Assembly: GCF_016745395.1 (NCBI RefSeq) | Contig: NZ_JAERVJ010000001.1 | Location: 372,001-436,000 of the forward strand | Direction: 5' to 3' | DNA length: 64,000 bases | From: Methylocystis sp. Sn-Cys | Lineage (GTDB): Bacteria; Pseudomonadota; Alphaproteobacteria; Rhizobiales; Beijerinckiaceae | Shown here: positions 44,407 through 54,090 of the stretch, piece after piece | Layout of the letters: each line of letters starts with the position of its first letter | Position numbering within the stretch: position 1 is the first letter of the stretch | The notes under the pieces: generated by a model | Seen by the model: the letters and a program-made list of their open reading frames with translations, nothing else | The model's database searches: none | What the model was told of the DNA's origin: nothing | Made by a program: the position numbers and the translations under genes

Positions 44407-45389
44407 ACCTCGCCGCCAGCAAATTTCGCGCGCCATTCCGCGAGCAGCGCGCCCAGCATGTCATTCGCCGTGTAGCGCGGGGCCCACCCCGTCGCGGCGC
44501 GCAGCTTGGAGGCGTCGCAGGCGATCGTGGCGATATCCGTCGAGGAGGGGCGCAGCAAATTCGGGTCAACCTCGACGTCGAATGGGCGTCGCACCATGAC
44601 GCGCAGTTCATCCAGAAGAGATGCGATCGTGCGCGCCTCGCCCGAGCCGATATTGAAGGTCGAGATGCGCTCGGGCAGGTCGTGCGCGCGGGCGATCAGC
44701 CGCATATAAGCGTCGACCACGTCGCGCACATCGAGGAAGTCCCGCTCCTTCGAGAGATCGCCGACCTTGATGCGCGGCTCCGACTTTCCCGCCTCGATCG
44801 ACGCGATCTGTGACGCGAAAGAGGACAGGACGAAGTTGTGATTCCTCTGGCCGGGGCCGGAATGATTGACCGGGCGCACGACGATGAGCCGTCCTTCCTG
44901 ACCGAGAATATCTGCGAGCGCGCCTTCGGCCGCCGCCTTGGAGCGGCTGTAAATATCTAGCGGCCGCAGTGGTGCGTCTTCATTGAGTACCCCGTCGCGG
45001 AAGCTCGCGCCATAAACAGCCGCCGTGGATGAAAAGAGCGTGACGGCCCGCGGCGCATGTTGCGCAATCGCCGCGGCGAGGCTGAATGAGCCGTGGAAAT
45101 TCACGCGCCAGGTGTGCTCGGCCGCCCTCGCGGCGAGACCGATGGACGCCTGCCCCGCGAGATGGACAATGAGATCGGGACGCAGCTCCGCCACGAGCCG
45201 ATCGATCGCGGCCTCGTCGAGGAGATCAGCCGTCGTGGACTCGAAGGCGGCGTTCGCGCCCGCCTCGCCCGGGCGCAGAAGCAGCATACGGGTGGCGCTG
45301 GGATAGGCTTCCACCAGGGCGTTGGTGAGATGGGCGCCGACGAAACCGGCGCCGCCCGTCACTAAAATCCGCTCATAGGCCGCCGCCAT
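44403..45389 (-). CDS. rmd: GDP-6-deoxy-D-mannose reductase
   Basis: The 328-residue extended short-chain dehydrogenase starts YERILVTGGAGFVGAHLTNA (NADP-binding) and has the active-site YxxxK in DIYSRSKAAAEGAL. RPVNHSGPGQRNHNFVLSSF and ERDFLDVRDVVDAYMRL are hallmarks of RMD, distinguishing it from the GDP-L-fucose synthase WcaG. It reduces GDP-4-keto-6-deoxymannose to GDP-D-rhamnose. It lies 23 nt downstream of gmd, its substrate producer, and overlaps the glycosyltransferase gene. Confidence 0.9.
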   Translation of the reverse strand: MAAAYERILVTGGAGFVGAHLTNALVEAYPSATRMLLLRPGEAGANAAFESTTADLLDEAAIDRLVAELRPDLIVHLAGQASIGLAARAAEHTWRVNFHGSFSLAAAIAQHAPRAVTLFSSTAAVYGASFRDGVLNEDAPLRPLDIYSRSKAAAEGALADILGQEGRLIVVRPVNHSGPGQRNHNFVLSSFASQIASIEAGKSEPRIKVGDLSKERDFLDVRDVVDAYMRLIARAHDLPERISTFNIGSGEARTIASLLDELRVMVRRPFDVEVDPNLLRPSSTDIATIACDASKLRAATGWAPRYTANDMLGALLAEWRAKFAGGEV

Positions 45390-45412
45390 CGCCGCGCTCT
45401 TTCGTGTTTGGC

Positions 45413-46543
<1,131 letters not shown>

Positions 46544-46903
46544 TCAATCCGCCTTTTTGGCTTCGTCTGTCCCGGGCGCGGGCAGCTTGCCCTCCGGCGT
46601 CGCCTGATCGATCGCCACGGGGAGATATTGCGCGAGAAGGTCGCGCGCCTTGTTGATGTCGAGGCCGGCGCTCGCCGCCAATTTCTTCACGTTCTCGATG
46701 CCGATGGCCTGACCGACCTCGATGGCGTTGATCGCCTCGTTCTTGCCGGTGGAAACCCAGGAATCGACTTGGCGCTTGAAGCCGCCCTCCTGGAACTGCT
46801 TGACCACGGCGTCGAGGCCGCCCTGCTTCTCGACATAATCCTTAATGAGGCTGAGCGCTTCCGCGCCGATGGCGCCGCCGACAATTGCTTTGAGCCAGCT
46901 CAT
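46544..46903 (-). CDS. YidB-family (DUF937) protein
   Basis: The 119-residue protein begins MSWLKAIVGGAIGAEALSLI and has the DUF937/YidB pattern GGLDAVVKQFQEGGFKRQVD, SWVSTGKNEAI and AIGIENVKKLAASAGLDINK, then LAQYLPVAIDQATPEGKLP. Such proteins are small, helical and of unknown function. It is monocistronic, with a clear downstream terminator. Confidence 0.92.
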   Translation of the reverse strand: MSWLKAIVGGAIGAEALSLIKDYVEKQGGLDAVVKQFQEGGFKRQVDSWVSTGKNEAINAIEVGQAIGIENVKKLAASAGLDINKARDLLAQYLPVAIDQATPEGKLPAPGTDEAKKAD

Positions 46904-47010
46904 CTATCCATCTCCTTAACTCGGGCGGCGTGCGCCGCGCCGCCCGTCAGATAGGGACCGACCTGCGGCGATACAATGACGCGGAACGCCGCGCCCCGGG
47001 CTTCACGCGG

Positions 47011-47964
47011 CTAAATCAGTGGTTCGCCGGCCTTTTCCCACCAGCGCAAAATTCCGTCCCAAATCTCCTGCGCGGTCTCCGCATACCAGAACAAAGCGCG
47101 ATCCTCAGGGGCGATAACCCCTTCCTCGACCAGGAAATCCGGATCGAACACACGCCGCCAATAGGCCTCGCCGACGAGAACGATCGGCAGCGGCTTCAAG
47201 ACGCGGGTCTGCGACAGGGTGAGGGTCTCGAAGACTTCGTCGAGCGTCCCATAACCGCCCGGGAAGGCGACGAGCGCCCGGGCGCGCAAAACGAAATGCA
47301 GCTTGCGCATCGCGAAATAATGGAAGCGGAAGCAAAGCTCCGGCGTGATGTAGGGGTTGGGATATTGCTCGCGCGGCAGGGCGATATTGAGCCCGACGGT
47401 CTCGGCCCCGGCGTCGAATGCGCCGCGATTGGCCGCCTCCATGATTCCCGGCCCGCCGCCCGTGACGATGGCGAGGCGCCGTTCGCCGGGAAGGTTGCCG
47501 GCCGCGCCCACGATCCCGCCGAACGCCCGCGCGATGTCGTAAAAACGCGCCTTCTCAGCGATTCGCTGGGCGGTCCTGGCGCGACGGGCGGCTTCCGGGT
47601 CCTCCGGCCGCGCCGCCGCTTCCGCCTCGGCCTGCTCGAGCCGTTGCCGCGCCGCCCCGGGCTCGACAATGCGTGTCGAGCCCCAGACCACGATCGTGTC
47701 TGTGACGCCATGACGCTGCAGCAGCAGCTCGGCCTTCAGATAATCGAGCCCGAGTCTTGGGCCGCGCGCATCGCCGGTCGCGAGAAAATCAACGTCGGAG
47801 TCGGCCTCTCGATAAGCTGGGCTCGCGAGCAGGGCCGCCAGCCGCTGCGCTGCTTCGGGGTCGTCATCGAGAGGTTTGGGCCGCTCTTCCGGGAGCGGCT
47901 CGCGGCGTCGGAAGGGATCGGGCGGGGCGGGCTCTTCGCCGTCGGAGTGGTCGATCCCGCTCAT
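47011..47964 (-). CDS. LOG-family (TIGR00730) protein
   Basis: The 317-residue protein has a 60-70-residue acidic/proline-rich N-terminus followed by the lysine-decarboxylase-like LOG Rossmann domain. This carries the phosphoribohydrolase motifs [20 protein letters not shown] and [22 protein letters not shown] proteins release cytokinin-type bases from N6-modified AMP, and bacterial members may act as nucleotide phosphoribohydrolases. The insert [20 protein letters not shown] before the core is unusual. It is divergent from the yebC gene. Confidence 0.88.
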   Translation of the reverse strand: MSGIDHSDGEEPAPPDPFRRREPLPEERPKPLDDDPEAAQRLAALLASPAYREADSDVDFLATGDARGPRLGLDYLKAELLLQRHGVTDTIVVWGSTRIVEPGAARQRLEQAEAEAAARPEDPEAARRARTAQRIAEKARFYDIARAFGGIVGAAGNLPGERRLAIVTGGGPGIMEAANRGAFDAGAETVGLNIALPREQYPNPYITPELCFRFHYFAMRKLHFVLRARALVAFPGGYGTLDEVFETLTLSQTRVLKPLPIVLVGEAYWRRVFDPDFLVEEGVIAPEDRALFWYAETAQEIWDGILRWWEKAGEPLI

Positions 47965-48059
47965 GCCGCGCGCCTTTCTTTATTTCCGTTGCGCTGGGAG
48001 GTATAGACGGCCCGGACGCCGCTAGAGGCGAAGAAAGCTGGACGCAAGGGCGAAGGACG

Positions 48060-48806
48060 ATGGCCGGGCATAGTCAGTTCAAGAATATTATGCACAAGAA
48101 GGGCAAGCAGGACGCGATCCGCTCCAAGCTCTTCTCCAAGCTCGCCCGCGAAATCACCGTCGCCGCCAAGATGGGGCTCCCCGACCCCAACATGAACGCC
48201 CGGCTGCGCGCCGCGGTTCTGGCGGCCAGGGCCGAGAATATGCCCAAGGACAATATCGACCGCGCGATCAAAAAGGCCTCGGGCGCCGATTCGGAGAACT
48301 ACGACGAGGTGCGCTACGAGGGCTACGCCCCCGGCGGCGTCGCCGTCATCATCGAGGCGCTGACCGATAATCGCAACCGCACGGCGGGCGAGGTGCGCTC
48401 CTATTTCACCAAGGCGGGCGGGGCGCTGGCCGAAACCGGCGCCGTGTCCTTCATGTTCGACCGTGTCGGCCTGATCGAATTCGCCAAGAAGGTCGCGTCC
48501 GAGGACGCCATGATGGAGGCCGCGATCGAGGCTGGCGCCGACGACGTCTCCTCGACCGACGAAACCCACGAGATTGTCACCTCGGTCGAAAGCTTGCGCG
48601 ACGTCGCCAAGGCGCTGGAGGACAAATTCGGCGAGCCGAAGAAGGCGGCGTTGGTCTGGCGGCCGCAGAACACGATCAAGGTCGACGATGAAGTGGGCGA
48701 GAAGATCCTGAAGCTCGTCGGCACGCTCGAAGACAATGACGACGTGCAGAACGTCTACGCCAATTTCGAGATTTCAGACGCGCTGATGGCCAAGCTCGCA
48801 GGCTGA
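48060..48806 (+). CDS. yebC: YebC/PmpR/TACO1-family protein
   Basis: The 248-residue protein starts [20 protein letters not shown] and contains the family blocks [38 protein letters not shown] and [19 protein letters not shown], then [19 protein letters not shown]. YebC proteins have been described as DNA-binding regulators and, more recently, as factors relieving ribosome stalling on proline-rich sequences. In other genomes the gene is near ruvCAB; here it is alone. The start is the ATG at 48060. Confidence 0.97.
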   Translation: MAGHSQFKNIMHKKGKQDAIRSKLFSKLAREITVAAKMGLPDPNMNARLRAAVLAARAENMPKDNIDRAIKKASGADSENYDEVRYEGYAPGGVAVIIEALTDNRNRTAGEVRSYFTKAGGALAETGAVSFMFDRVGLIEFAKKVASEDAMMEAAIEAGADDVSSTDETHEIVTSVESLRDVAKALEDKFGEPKKAALVWRPQNTIKVDDEVGEKILKLVGTLEDNDDVQNVYANFEISDALMAKLAG

Positions 48807-48848
48807 GACTGTTGGTAGAATAGCGGTCCAACGTCGTTGATCCCCATA

Positions 48849-48973
48849 CCTCCCCTTTACGGGGAGGTCGGCGGCCAAAGGCCGCCGGGTGGGGCCCATG
48901 CAGCGACGGCAGCGGCTGGGGGCTTACCCCACCCGTCGCGCTTCGCGCGCCACCCTCCCCGTAAAGGGGAGGG
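48849..48973. repeat. Long inverted repeat with CCTCCCC...GGGGAGG ends
   Basis: The ends CCTCCCCTTTACGGGGAGG (48849-48867) and ACCCTCCCCGTAAAGGGGAG (about 48951-48970) are mutually complementary and each is also self-complementary. Internal blocks GGCGGCCAAAGGCCGCC and GTCGCGCTTCGCGCG add further hairpins. It lies between yebC and the TetR gene and differs in sequence from the other repeat types. Confidence 0.85.
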
Positions 48974-49042
48974 ATAAGCTCACGCCCGGCTTTTGCCCGG
49001 TTGCCCGGGAGAGAAACGCGCTCCGAAAGCGAGCCCGACACG

Positions 49043-49654
49043 ATGCATGTGAAACGCCGCTACCATCACGGTTCCCTCAAGCAGGCGCTGGTGGATGCGG
49101 CGATCGAGATATTGGCCGAGGGCGGGCCTTCCGCCCTCACTTTGACGGAAGCCGCCCGCCGCGCAGGCGTCACCCCCGCCGCCCCCTACCGGCATTTTTC
49201 CGGCCGCGACGCGTTGCTCGCCGAGCTCGCCCGCCAGGGTTTCGAGACCTTCGGCGCGCGGATAGAAGCGGCCTGGGACGAGGGCCGGCCGGACGCCCAA
49301 TCGGCCATGCGCGCTATGTGCGCGGCCTATCTCAAATTCGCCCGCGAGGAGCCGGGCCTCTACGCCGCCATGTTCGGCCAGGCGGCGACGCTTGCAGATC
49401 CCCAGGCGGGCGGCGCGGCCGACCATGCGCTCGAAATCCTGTGGCGCGCCGCCGTGGCCTGGCTGCAGCAGGCCGGCGCTTCGGCGCAGGGCGCGCGTCA
49501 TGTGGCGCTGCAAATCTGGGCCGCGGCGCATGGCGTCGCCATGCTGACCATCTCCGGCCATTTCGATCCGGCGAAAACGGCCGACCCCGCCACTGTCCTC
49601 GAAGGCGCGGTGCAGGGGGTGATGGCGGCGGCGGTCGCGAAGGCCAAGGGGTGA
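49043..49654 (+). CDS. TetR/AcrR-family transcriptional regulator
   Basis: The 203-residue protein has an N-terminal TetR HTH domain: RRYHHGSLKQALVDAAIEIL, then LTLTEAARRAGVTPAAPYRH with FSGRDALLAE. The C-terminal ligand domain ends in AAHGVAMLTISGHFDPAKT, resembling the WHG (TetR_C_13-like) type. The regulated genes are unknown, as there is no closely divergent partner; the YebC gene runs in the same direction. The start is at MHVKRRYHHG. Confidence 0.92.
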   Translation: MHVKRRYHHGSLKQALVDAAIEILAEGGPSALTLTEAARRAGVTPAAPYRHFSGRDALLAELARQGFETFGARIEAAWDEGRPDAQSAMRAMCAAYLKFAREEPGLYAAMFGQAATLADPQAGGAADHALEILWRAAVAWLQQAGASAQGARHVALQIWAAAHGVAMLTISGHFDPAKTADPATVLEGAVQGVMAAAVAKAKG

Positions 49655-50037
49655 TCCCGTTTCCGTTTGAACAGCTCGGATTGCCATTTGAATCCAGAGC
49701 CGCAAGAGCGCTAGTTTTGCCCAGCGCCCGTCATTGCGAGCGAAGCGAAGCAATCCAGGGCGGCGATGCGGCCCTAGATTGCTTCGTCGGCTCCGCCTCC
49801 TCGCAATGACGGCGGTGATACCCTGTGTATCCAAACGGCGCGAGCGTCGGCGATGGCGCCGAATCGAGCGGATCTCGTATGAGAACCCTACGACTGCCCA
49901 GCCGATCCGGCGCGATCGCCTTCCACTGAAAACAGGCCCATGCCGGCCGCGTGCATTGTCGCACAGAGGCCCGAGCCTCTTCCTCCTAATTTGGCGTCAT
50001 CGGTTCGAGGGGAACCGCCGCCAAGGGGGATACAACA
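49655..50037. other. Gene-free stretch with composite repeat
   Basis: This is 383 nt between the TetR and L,D-transpeptidase genes. The left half is the composite repeat 49660-49811. The right half (49812-50037) has no recognisable gene and must hold the transpeptidase promoter; an AGGGGGATA ribosome-binding site precedes 50038. Confidence 0.6.
49660..49811. repeat. Composite palindromic repeat (type 1 copy 4 plus tail, inverted)
   Basis: TTTCCGTTTGAACAGCTC and GAATCCAGAGCCGCAAGAGC are the reverse complement of the tail at 39592-39688, without its internal hairpin. 49730-49811 is a type 1 palindrome. The whole lies in the opposite orientation to the 39.5-kb copy. Confidence 0.8.
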
Positions 50038-50481
50038 ATGAAGAAATCTCTCAGTTGCGCGCTCATCGCTGGCGCTCTTTCGGTTTTTGCTATTGGTTCC
50101 GCGGCGAAGGCCGAAGTTGTTATCGACGTCGATCTGACGACGCAGAACATGCACGTCCAATCCGCCACGGGCTCTTATGACTGGCCGGTTTCGACGGCGC
50201 GCGCCGGCTTCACGACGCCGCTCGGGCGTTTCGCGCCGATCGGCATGGAGCGGATGCATTACTCGAAGAAATACCACAACTCGCCGATGCCCTATTCGAT
50301 CTTCTTTCGCGGCGGCTACGCCATTCACGGCACTTACGCGCTGTCGGCGCTCGGCACGCCCGCCTCACACGGCTGCGTCCGTCTCTCTCCGGAACACGCC
50401 AAGATGCTTTATGAAATGGTCCAGAACGAAGGCGCGAGCATTTCCATCGTCAGCTCTCCCGCCCGTTACGCCAGCCGTTGA
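50038..50481 (+). CDS. L,D-transpeptidase (YkuD domain), second paralogue
   Basis: The 147-residue exported protein has a signal peptide (SCALIAGALSVFAIGSAAKA). Its YkuD core is nearly the same as that of the gene at 19159-19713: SYDWPVSTARAGFTTPLGRF, HNSPMPYSIFFRGGYAIHGT and the catalytic SHGCVRL (C113). It lacks the His/Tyr-rich C-terminal tail of the paralogue. It likely acts on peptidoglycan crosslinks or on attachment of outer membrane proteins to peptidoglycan. It is monocistronic. Confidence 0.94.
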   Translation: MKKSLSCALIAGALSVFAIGSAAKAEVVIDVDLTTQNMHVQSATGSYDWPVSTARAGFTTPLGRFAPIGMERMHYSKKYHNSPMPYSIFFRGGYAIHGTYALSALGTPASHGCVRLSPEHAKMLYEMVQNEGASISIVSSPARYASR

Positions 50482-50562
50482 TGGCGGGCCCGGAGCCTCG
50501 TGTGTCGGCCGGGAAGCGGGCCGCACTATTTGAACCGGGCGTCTCCTAAAGGAGCTCCGGCC

Positions 50563-51180
50563 ATGTTCACGCTCTACTACCACCCCGGCGCCTGCTCGCT
50601 TGCCGCCCATATCGTGCTCGAATGGATCGGCGAGCCCTATGCGACGAAGGAAGTCGCGTTCGGCGACAAGGACTATCTCAAGATCAACCCCGCCGGCGCC
50701 GTGCCCGCGCTCGACGATGGCGAGGGCTGGATTTTGACCCAGGACGCGGCGATCCTGCGCTACCTCTCCTTGCGCTCTCCCAAAGCGGGCCTCGCCATCC
50801 ATGGCTCGGCGCGGGAGGAGGCCGAGGCCGACCGCTGGAGTTTTTTCATCACGGGCGATCTGCACCCCGCCTTCTTCCCGCTCTTCGTGCCGAACCGCTA
50901 CACGCGTGCGCGGGAGAAGGAGGCCTTCGACGATATTCGCGAGGCGGCGAAAGCGCTGGCGCACAAAAAATTCGCCATTGTCGACGCGCATCTGGCCGGC
51001 CGGCGCTTTTTCCTGAGCGAGCGGCGCAGCTATCTCGACGCCTATATCTTTCCCATGGAGCGCTGGGCGCAAAGCCTGCTGGATGACGGGCTGTCGGAAT
51101 TTCCGTCCGTGCGCGCCCATCATGACATGATGGCCGCGGACCCGGCGGTGAAGAATGTGCTTGCCGCGGAGGGGGCGTGA
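50563..51180 (+). CDS. Glutathione S-transferase family protein
   Basis: The 205-residue protein has an N-terminal thioredoxin-like GST domain: MFTLYYHPGACSLAAHIVLE with the alphaproteobacterial (beta-class-like) YHPGACS motif, where Cys/Ser contact glutathione. NPAGAVPALDDGEGWILTQD then binds the gamma-glutamyl part. The helical C-terminal domain spans about 85-205. AAAGGAG precedes the ATG by 9 nt. The substrate is unknown. A half copy of the type 1 repeat follows. Confidence 0.93.
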   Translation: MFTLYYHPGACSLAAHIVLEWIGEPYATKEVAFGDKDYLKINPAGAVPALDDGEGWILTQDAAILRYLSLRSPKAGLAIHGSAREEAEADRWSFFITGDLHPAFFPLFVPNRYTRAREKEAFDDIREAAKALAHKKFAIVDAHLAGRRFFLSERRSYLDAYIFPMERWAQSLLDDGLSEFPSVRAHHDMMAADPAVKNVLAAEGA

Positions 51181-51228
51181 CGATCTGGCGCGAGCGGGCG
51201 CAACAACCCACTGCGGCTGGGCCTGCTC

Positions 51229-51258
51229 CTGGATTGCTTCGCTTCGCTCGTAATGACG
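51229..51258. repeat. Half copy of type 1 palindromic repeat (copy 5)
   Basis: CTGGATTGCTTCGCTTCGCTCGTAATGACG matches only the right arm of the type 1 element, with one change from CGCAATGAC. The left arm is missing. Confidence 0.75.
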
Positions 51259-51301
51259 GGCGCGGGTCACGCTTGATGACGAATGCGCCCGTTATCGCCG
51301 C

Positions 51302-51330
51302 TTGATTCTCCGCCCCGCCTCCCTTAACCT
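51302..51330 (+). promoter_or_regulatory. Probable promoter of the ilvBN leader
   Basis: TTGATT (51302-51307) and TAACCT (51325-51330) are separated by 17 nt. Transcription would begin near 51337, about 25 nt before the leader-peptide ATG. Confidence 0.5.
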
Positions 51331-51361
51331 CTGCGCGCTAGATCAAGATAGGCGGGGCGCG

Positions 51362-51412
51362 ATGCGCGGTCTTCTCGTAGTAGATGTGGCGCCGGAGACG
51401 GAGCGGGAGTAG
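51362..51412 (+). CDS. ilvL: ilv leader peptide (16 aa, Leu/Val-rich)
   Basis: A short frame encodes MRGLLVVDVAPETERE, with consecutive CTT-CTC-GTA-GTA codons (Leu-Leu-Val-Val) and a further GTG, then TAG. Five of the first nine codons are regulatory branched-chain amino acid codons. It lies between a candidate promoter and an intrinsic terminator, upstream of ilvB. This is the arrangement of ribosome-mediated attenuation, where stalling at scarce Leu or Val tRNA prevents termination. The ribosome-binding site is weak (GGCGGGG). No such leader was assumed from homology; it was found by reading the region. Confidence 0.7.
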   Translation: MRGLLVVDVAPETERE

Positions 51413-51442
51413 GCCCGCATTCCGCCAATGGCGCTTGACCCC

Positions 51443-51466
51443 AAGGCCCCGGAGAGGGCCTTTTTT
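51443..51466 (+). terminator. Attenuator terminator upstream of ilvB
   Basis: AAGGCCC (51443-51449) pairs with GGGCCTT (51456-51462) around CGGAGA, followed by TTTT. AGGCCC at 51411-51416, overlapping the leader stop codon, could pair with the same 3' arm. It would be hidden by a ribosome that completes the leader and exposed by one stalled at the Leu/Val codons. Confidence 0.8.
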
Positions 51467-51495
51467 ATTGCCCGCCGCTGAGTTGAAACGGAAAA

Positions 51496-53274
51496 ATGAC
51501 CATGTCGAAGGAAATGACCGGCGCAGAAATGGTGGTCGAGGCCCTGAAGGATCAGGGCGTCGAGATTATCTTCGGCTACCCCGGCGGCGCGGTCCTTCCG
51601 ATCTATGACGTTCTTTTTCACCAGGAGCAGGTGAAGCACATTCTCGTGCGTCACGAGCAGGGCGCGGCCCATGCGGCCGAGGGGTATGCGCGCTCCTCCG
51701 GTAAGGTGGGCGTGCTGCTCGTCACCTCGGGCCCCGGCGCCACCAACACGATCACCGGCCTCACCGACGCGCTGATGGATTCGATCCCGCTCGTCTGCAT
51801 CACCGGCCAGGTGCCGACCCATCTCATCGGCTCCGACGCCTTCCAGGAATGCGACACGGTCGGCATCACCCGCCACTGCACCAAGCATAATTATCTCGTG
51901 AAAAATATCGCGGACCTGCCGCGTATTCTGCACGAGGCCTTTTATGTCGCGACCTCGGGCCGTCCGGGCCCGGTGGTGATCGACATTCCCAAAGACGTGC
52001 AATTCGCGCGCGGCGAATATTCGGCGCCGCGCGTCGCGCAGCACAAGACCTATCAGCCCAAGCTCGACGCCGATATGGACGCGATCCGCGAGGCGGTGAA
52101 GATGATGGCGGCCGCCAAGCGGCCGATCTTCTACACCGGCGGCGGCGTCATCAATTCCGGCCCTTCGGCCTCGACCCTGCTGCGCGAATTGGTGAGCCTC
52201 ACGGGCTTTCCCATCACCTCGACGCTGATGGGTCTTGGCGCCTATCCGGGCTCCGGCCAGAACTGGCTCGGCATGCTCGGCATGCATGGCACTTATGAAG
52301 CCAATAACGCCATGCATGATTGCGATCTGATGATCGCGGTCGGCTCGCGCTTCGATGATCGCATCACCGGGCGTCTCGACGCTTTCTCGCCGGGCTCGAA
52401 GAAAATCCACATCGACATCGACCGCTCGTCGATCAACAAGAACGTCAAGGTCGATCTCGCCATCGTCGGCGATTGCGGCCATGTGCTCGAAGCCATGGTG
52501 CGCATCTGGCGCGCCGAGGCGATGCACGCCGACAAGCAGCCGCTCGATCAGTGGTGGTCGCAGATCTCGGAATGGCGGGAGAAGAAATCGCTTGCCTTCC
52601 GCAACTCCGACACGACCATCAAGCCGCAATACGCCGTGCAGCGTCTCTATGCGCTGACCAAGGACCGCGACTCTTACGTCACGACCGAGGTCGGCCAGCA
52701 TCAGATGTGGGCCGCGCAGCATTATCATTTCGAGGAGCCGAACCGCTGGATGACTTCCGGTGGGCTCGGCACCATGGGCTATGGCCTGCCCGCCGCCATC
52801 GGCGCGCAGCTCGCTCATCCCAGCGCGCTCGTCATCGACATTGCGGGCGAGGCCTCGATCCTGATGAACATTCAGGAACTCTCGACGGCGATCCAGTTCC
52901 GCCTGCCGGTGAAGGTCTTCATCCTCAACAACGAATATATGGGCATGGTGCGCCAGTGGCAGGAGCTGCTGCATGGCGGGCGCTATTCGCACAGCTATTC
53001 GGAAGCGCTGCCGGATTTCGTGAAGCTCGCCGAAGCCTTCGGGGCCAAGGGCATTCGCTGCTCGGACCCCAAGCTGCTCGACGCCGCCATTCAGGAGATG
53101 ATCGACTATGACGGGCCGGTGCTCTTCGACTGCCTCGTCGACAAGGTCGAGAATTGCTTCCCGATGATCCCTTCGGGCAAGGCGCACAACGACATGCTGC
53201 TCGCCGATCTTTCGGATGACGCAGGCGTCGACATCGGCGCGATCATCGACGAAAAGGGCAAGATGCTCGTTTAA
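51496..53274 (+). CDS. ilvB: Acetolactate synthase large (catalytic) subunit
   Basis: The enzyme condenses pyruvate to acetolactate (Val/Leu) or with 2-oxobutyrate (Ile) using thiamine diphosphate, Mg2+ and FAD. The 592-residue protein has [20 protein letters not shown], the catalytic Glu in [17 protein letters not shown] (E54), [20 protein letters not shown] and a C-terminal ThDP domain with [20 protein letters not shown]. In place of the common GDGS metal motif the sequence is [13 protein letters not shown], with Glu (E452) at the metal Asp position; I recall the same in some Rhodobacter-type enzymes. It is preceded by a leader peptide and terminator, and ilvN follows. Confidence 0.98.
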   Translation: MTMSKEMTGAEMVVEALKDQGVEIIFGYPGGAVLPIYDVLFHQEQVKHILVRHEQGAAHAAEGYARSSGKVGVLLVTSGPGATNTITGLTDALMDSIPLVCITGQVPTHLIGSDAFQECDTVGITRHCTKHNYLVKNIADLPRILHEAFYVATSGRPGPVVIDIPKDVQFARGEYSAPRVAQHKTYQPKLDADMDAIREAVKMMAAAKRPIFYTGGGVINSGPSASTLLRELVSLTGFPITSTLMGLGAYPGSGQNWLGMLGMHGTYEANNAMHDCDLMIAVGSRFDDRITGRLDAFSPGSKKIHIDIDRSSINKNVKVDLAIVGDCGHVLEAMVRIWRAEAMHADKQPLDQWWSQISEWREKKSLAFRNSDTTIKPQYAVQRLYALTKDRDSYVTTEVGQHQMWAAQHYHFEEPNRWMTSGGLGTMGYGLPAAIGAQLAHPSALVIDIAGEASILMNIQELSTAIQFRLPVKVFILNNEYMGMVRQWQELLHGGRYSHSYSEALPDFVKLAEAFGAKGIRCSDPKLLDAAIQEMIDYDGPVLFDCLVDKVENCFPMIPSGKAHNDMLLADLSDDAGVDIGAIIDEKGKMLV

Positions 53275-53309
53275 GTTTCGACGCGCTTCGCTGCCCAATA
53301 ATTTGCGCT

Positions 53310-53342
53310 GTCATTGCGCGCAGCCTTCGGCTCGCAATGACG
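53310..53342. repeat. Reduced palindromic repeat between ilvB and ilvN
   Basis: GTCATTGCGCGCAGCCTTCG followed by GCTCGCAATGACG keeps only the outer GTCATTGCG/CGCAATGAC arms of the type 1 element around a short centre. It sits inside the ilvB-ilvN operon. Confidence 0.7.
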
Positions 53343-53367
53343 GCGGTTGCTGAACAGGCCGACACCC

Positions 53368-53919
53368 ATGAACGCTCCAGCTTCCCCGCCGTCCCCCTAT
53401 TCCGCGGCGACGCCCAACTCCAAGGTCGAGTCGCACACGCTTTCCGTGCTCGTCGACAATGAGCCGGGCGTGCTCGCGCGCGTCGTCGGCCTGTTTTCGG
53501 GGCGCGGCTATAATATCGAGAGCCTTACCGTCGCCGAGGTGGCCCATGCCGAGCACCGCTCGCGCATCACCATCGTCACCTCCGGCGCCCCCGAGACGAT
53601 CGAGCAGATTCATCATCAACTGGAGCGCATCGTTCCCGTGCGGCAGGTGACGGATCTCACGCTCTCGAAGCGGGCGCTCGAGCGCGAGCTGGCCATGGTC
53701 AAGGTGCGCGGGCGCGGCGACAATCGCAATGACGCGCTGCAGCTTGCCGAGGCGTTCCGCGCCCGTGTGGTCGACGCGACGACCGAGAGCTTCATCTTCG
53801 AACTGACGGGAAGGCCCGAGAAGATCGACGAATTCGTCGATCTCATGCGGCCCATCGGCCTTGTCGAAGTCTCGCGCACCGGCGTCGCCGCCATTTCGCG
53901 CGGGCCGGAGCCAATCTGA
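53368..53919 (+). CDS. ilvN: Acetolactate synthase small (regulatory) subunit
   Basis: The 183-residue subunit carries an N-terminal ACT domain, HTLSVLVDNEPGVLARVVGL then FSGRGYNIESLTVAEV, which binds valine for feedback inhibition. The C-terminal ALS_ss_C domain (KVRGRGDNRNDALQLAEAFR, FELTGRPEKIDEFVDLM) follows. A Pro/Ser-rich N-terminal extension of about 25 residues precedes the ACT domain. Translation starts at the ATG at 53368, 93 nt after ilvB; the gap contains a short palindrome. Confidence 0.97.
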   Translation: MNAPASPPSPYSAATPNSKVESHTLSVLVDNEPGVLARVVGLFSGRGYNIESLTVAEVAHAEHRSRITIVTSGAPETIEQIHHQLERIVPVRQVTDLTLSKRALERELAMVKVRGRGDNRNDALQLAEAFRARVVDATTESFIFELTGRPEKIDEFVDLMRPIGLVEVSRTGVAAISRGPEPI

Positions 53920-54090
53920 GCGCCCGCCTCGAGCTCGGTCGAACGGGCTTCGTTGCCCAAATGACACAGCCGCGCGCAAAAGCGCCCGGCGGTAAAGCTT
54001 GCCGGGACGCCGCGCGTTGACGCTTTACCAGCCTTGATCATTCTGGGACGTACGACTGCCGCCAATGCAGGCCCGGCGTGGAGCGCCCGA

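Noticed and set aside
51343-53298. 651-codon minus-strand frame opposite ilvB
   Set aside because: It is antisense to a fully conserved acetolactate synthase; composition rich in His/Asp/Arg typical of reverse-strand translation.
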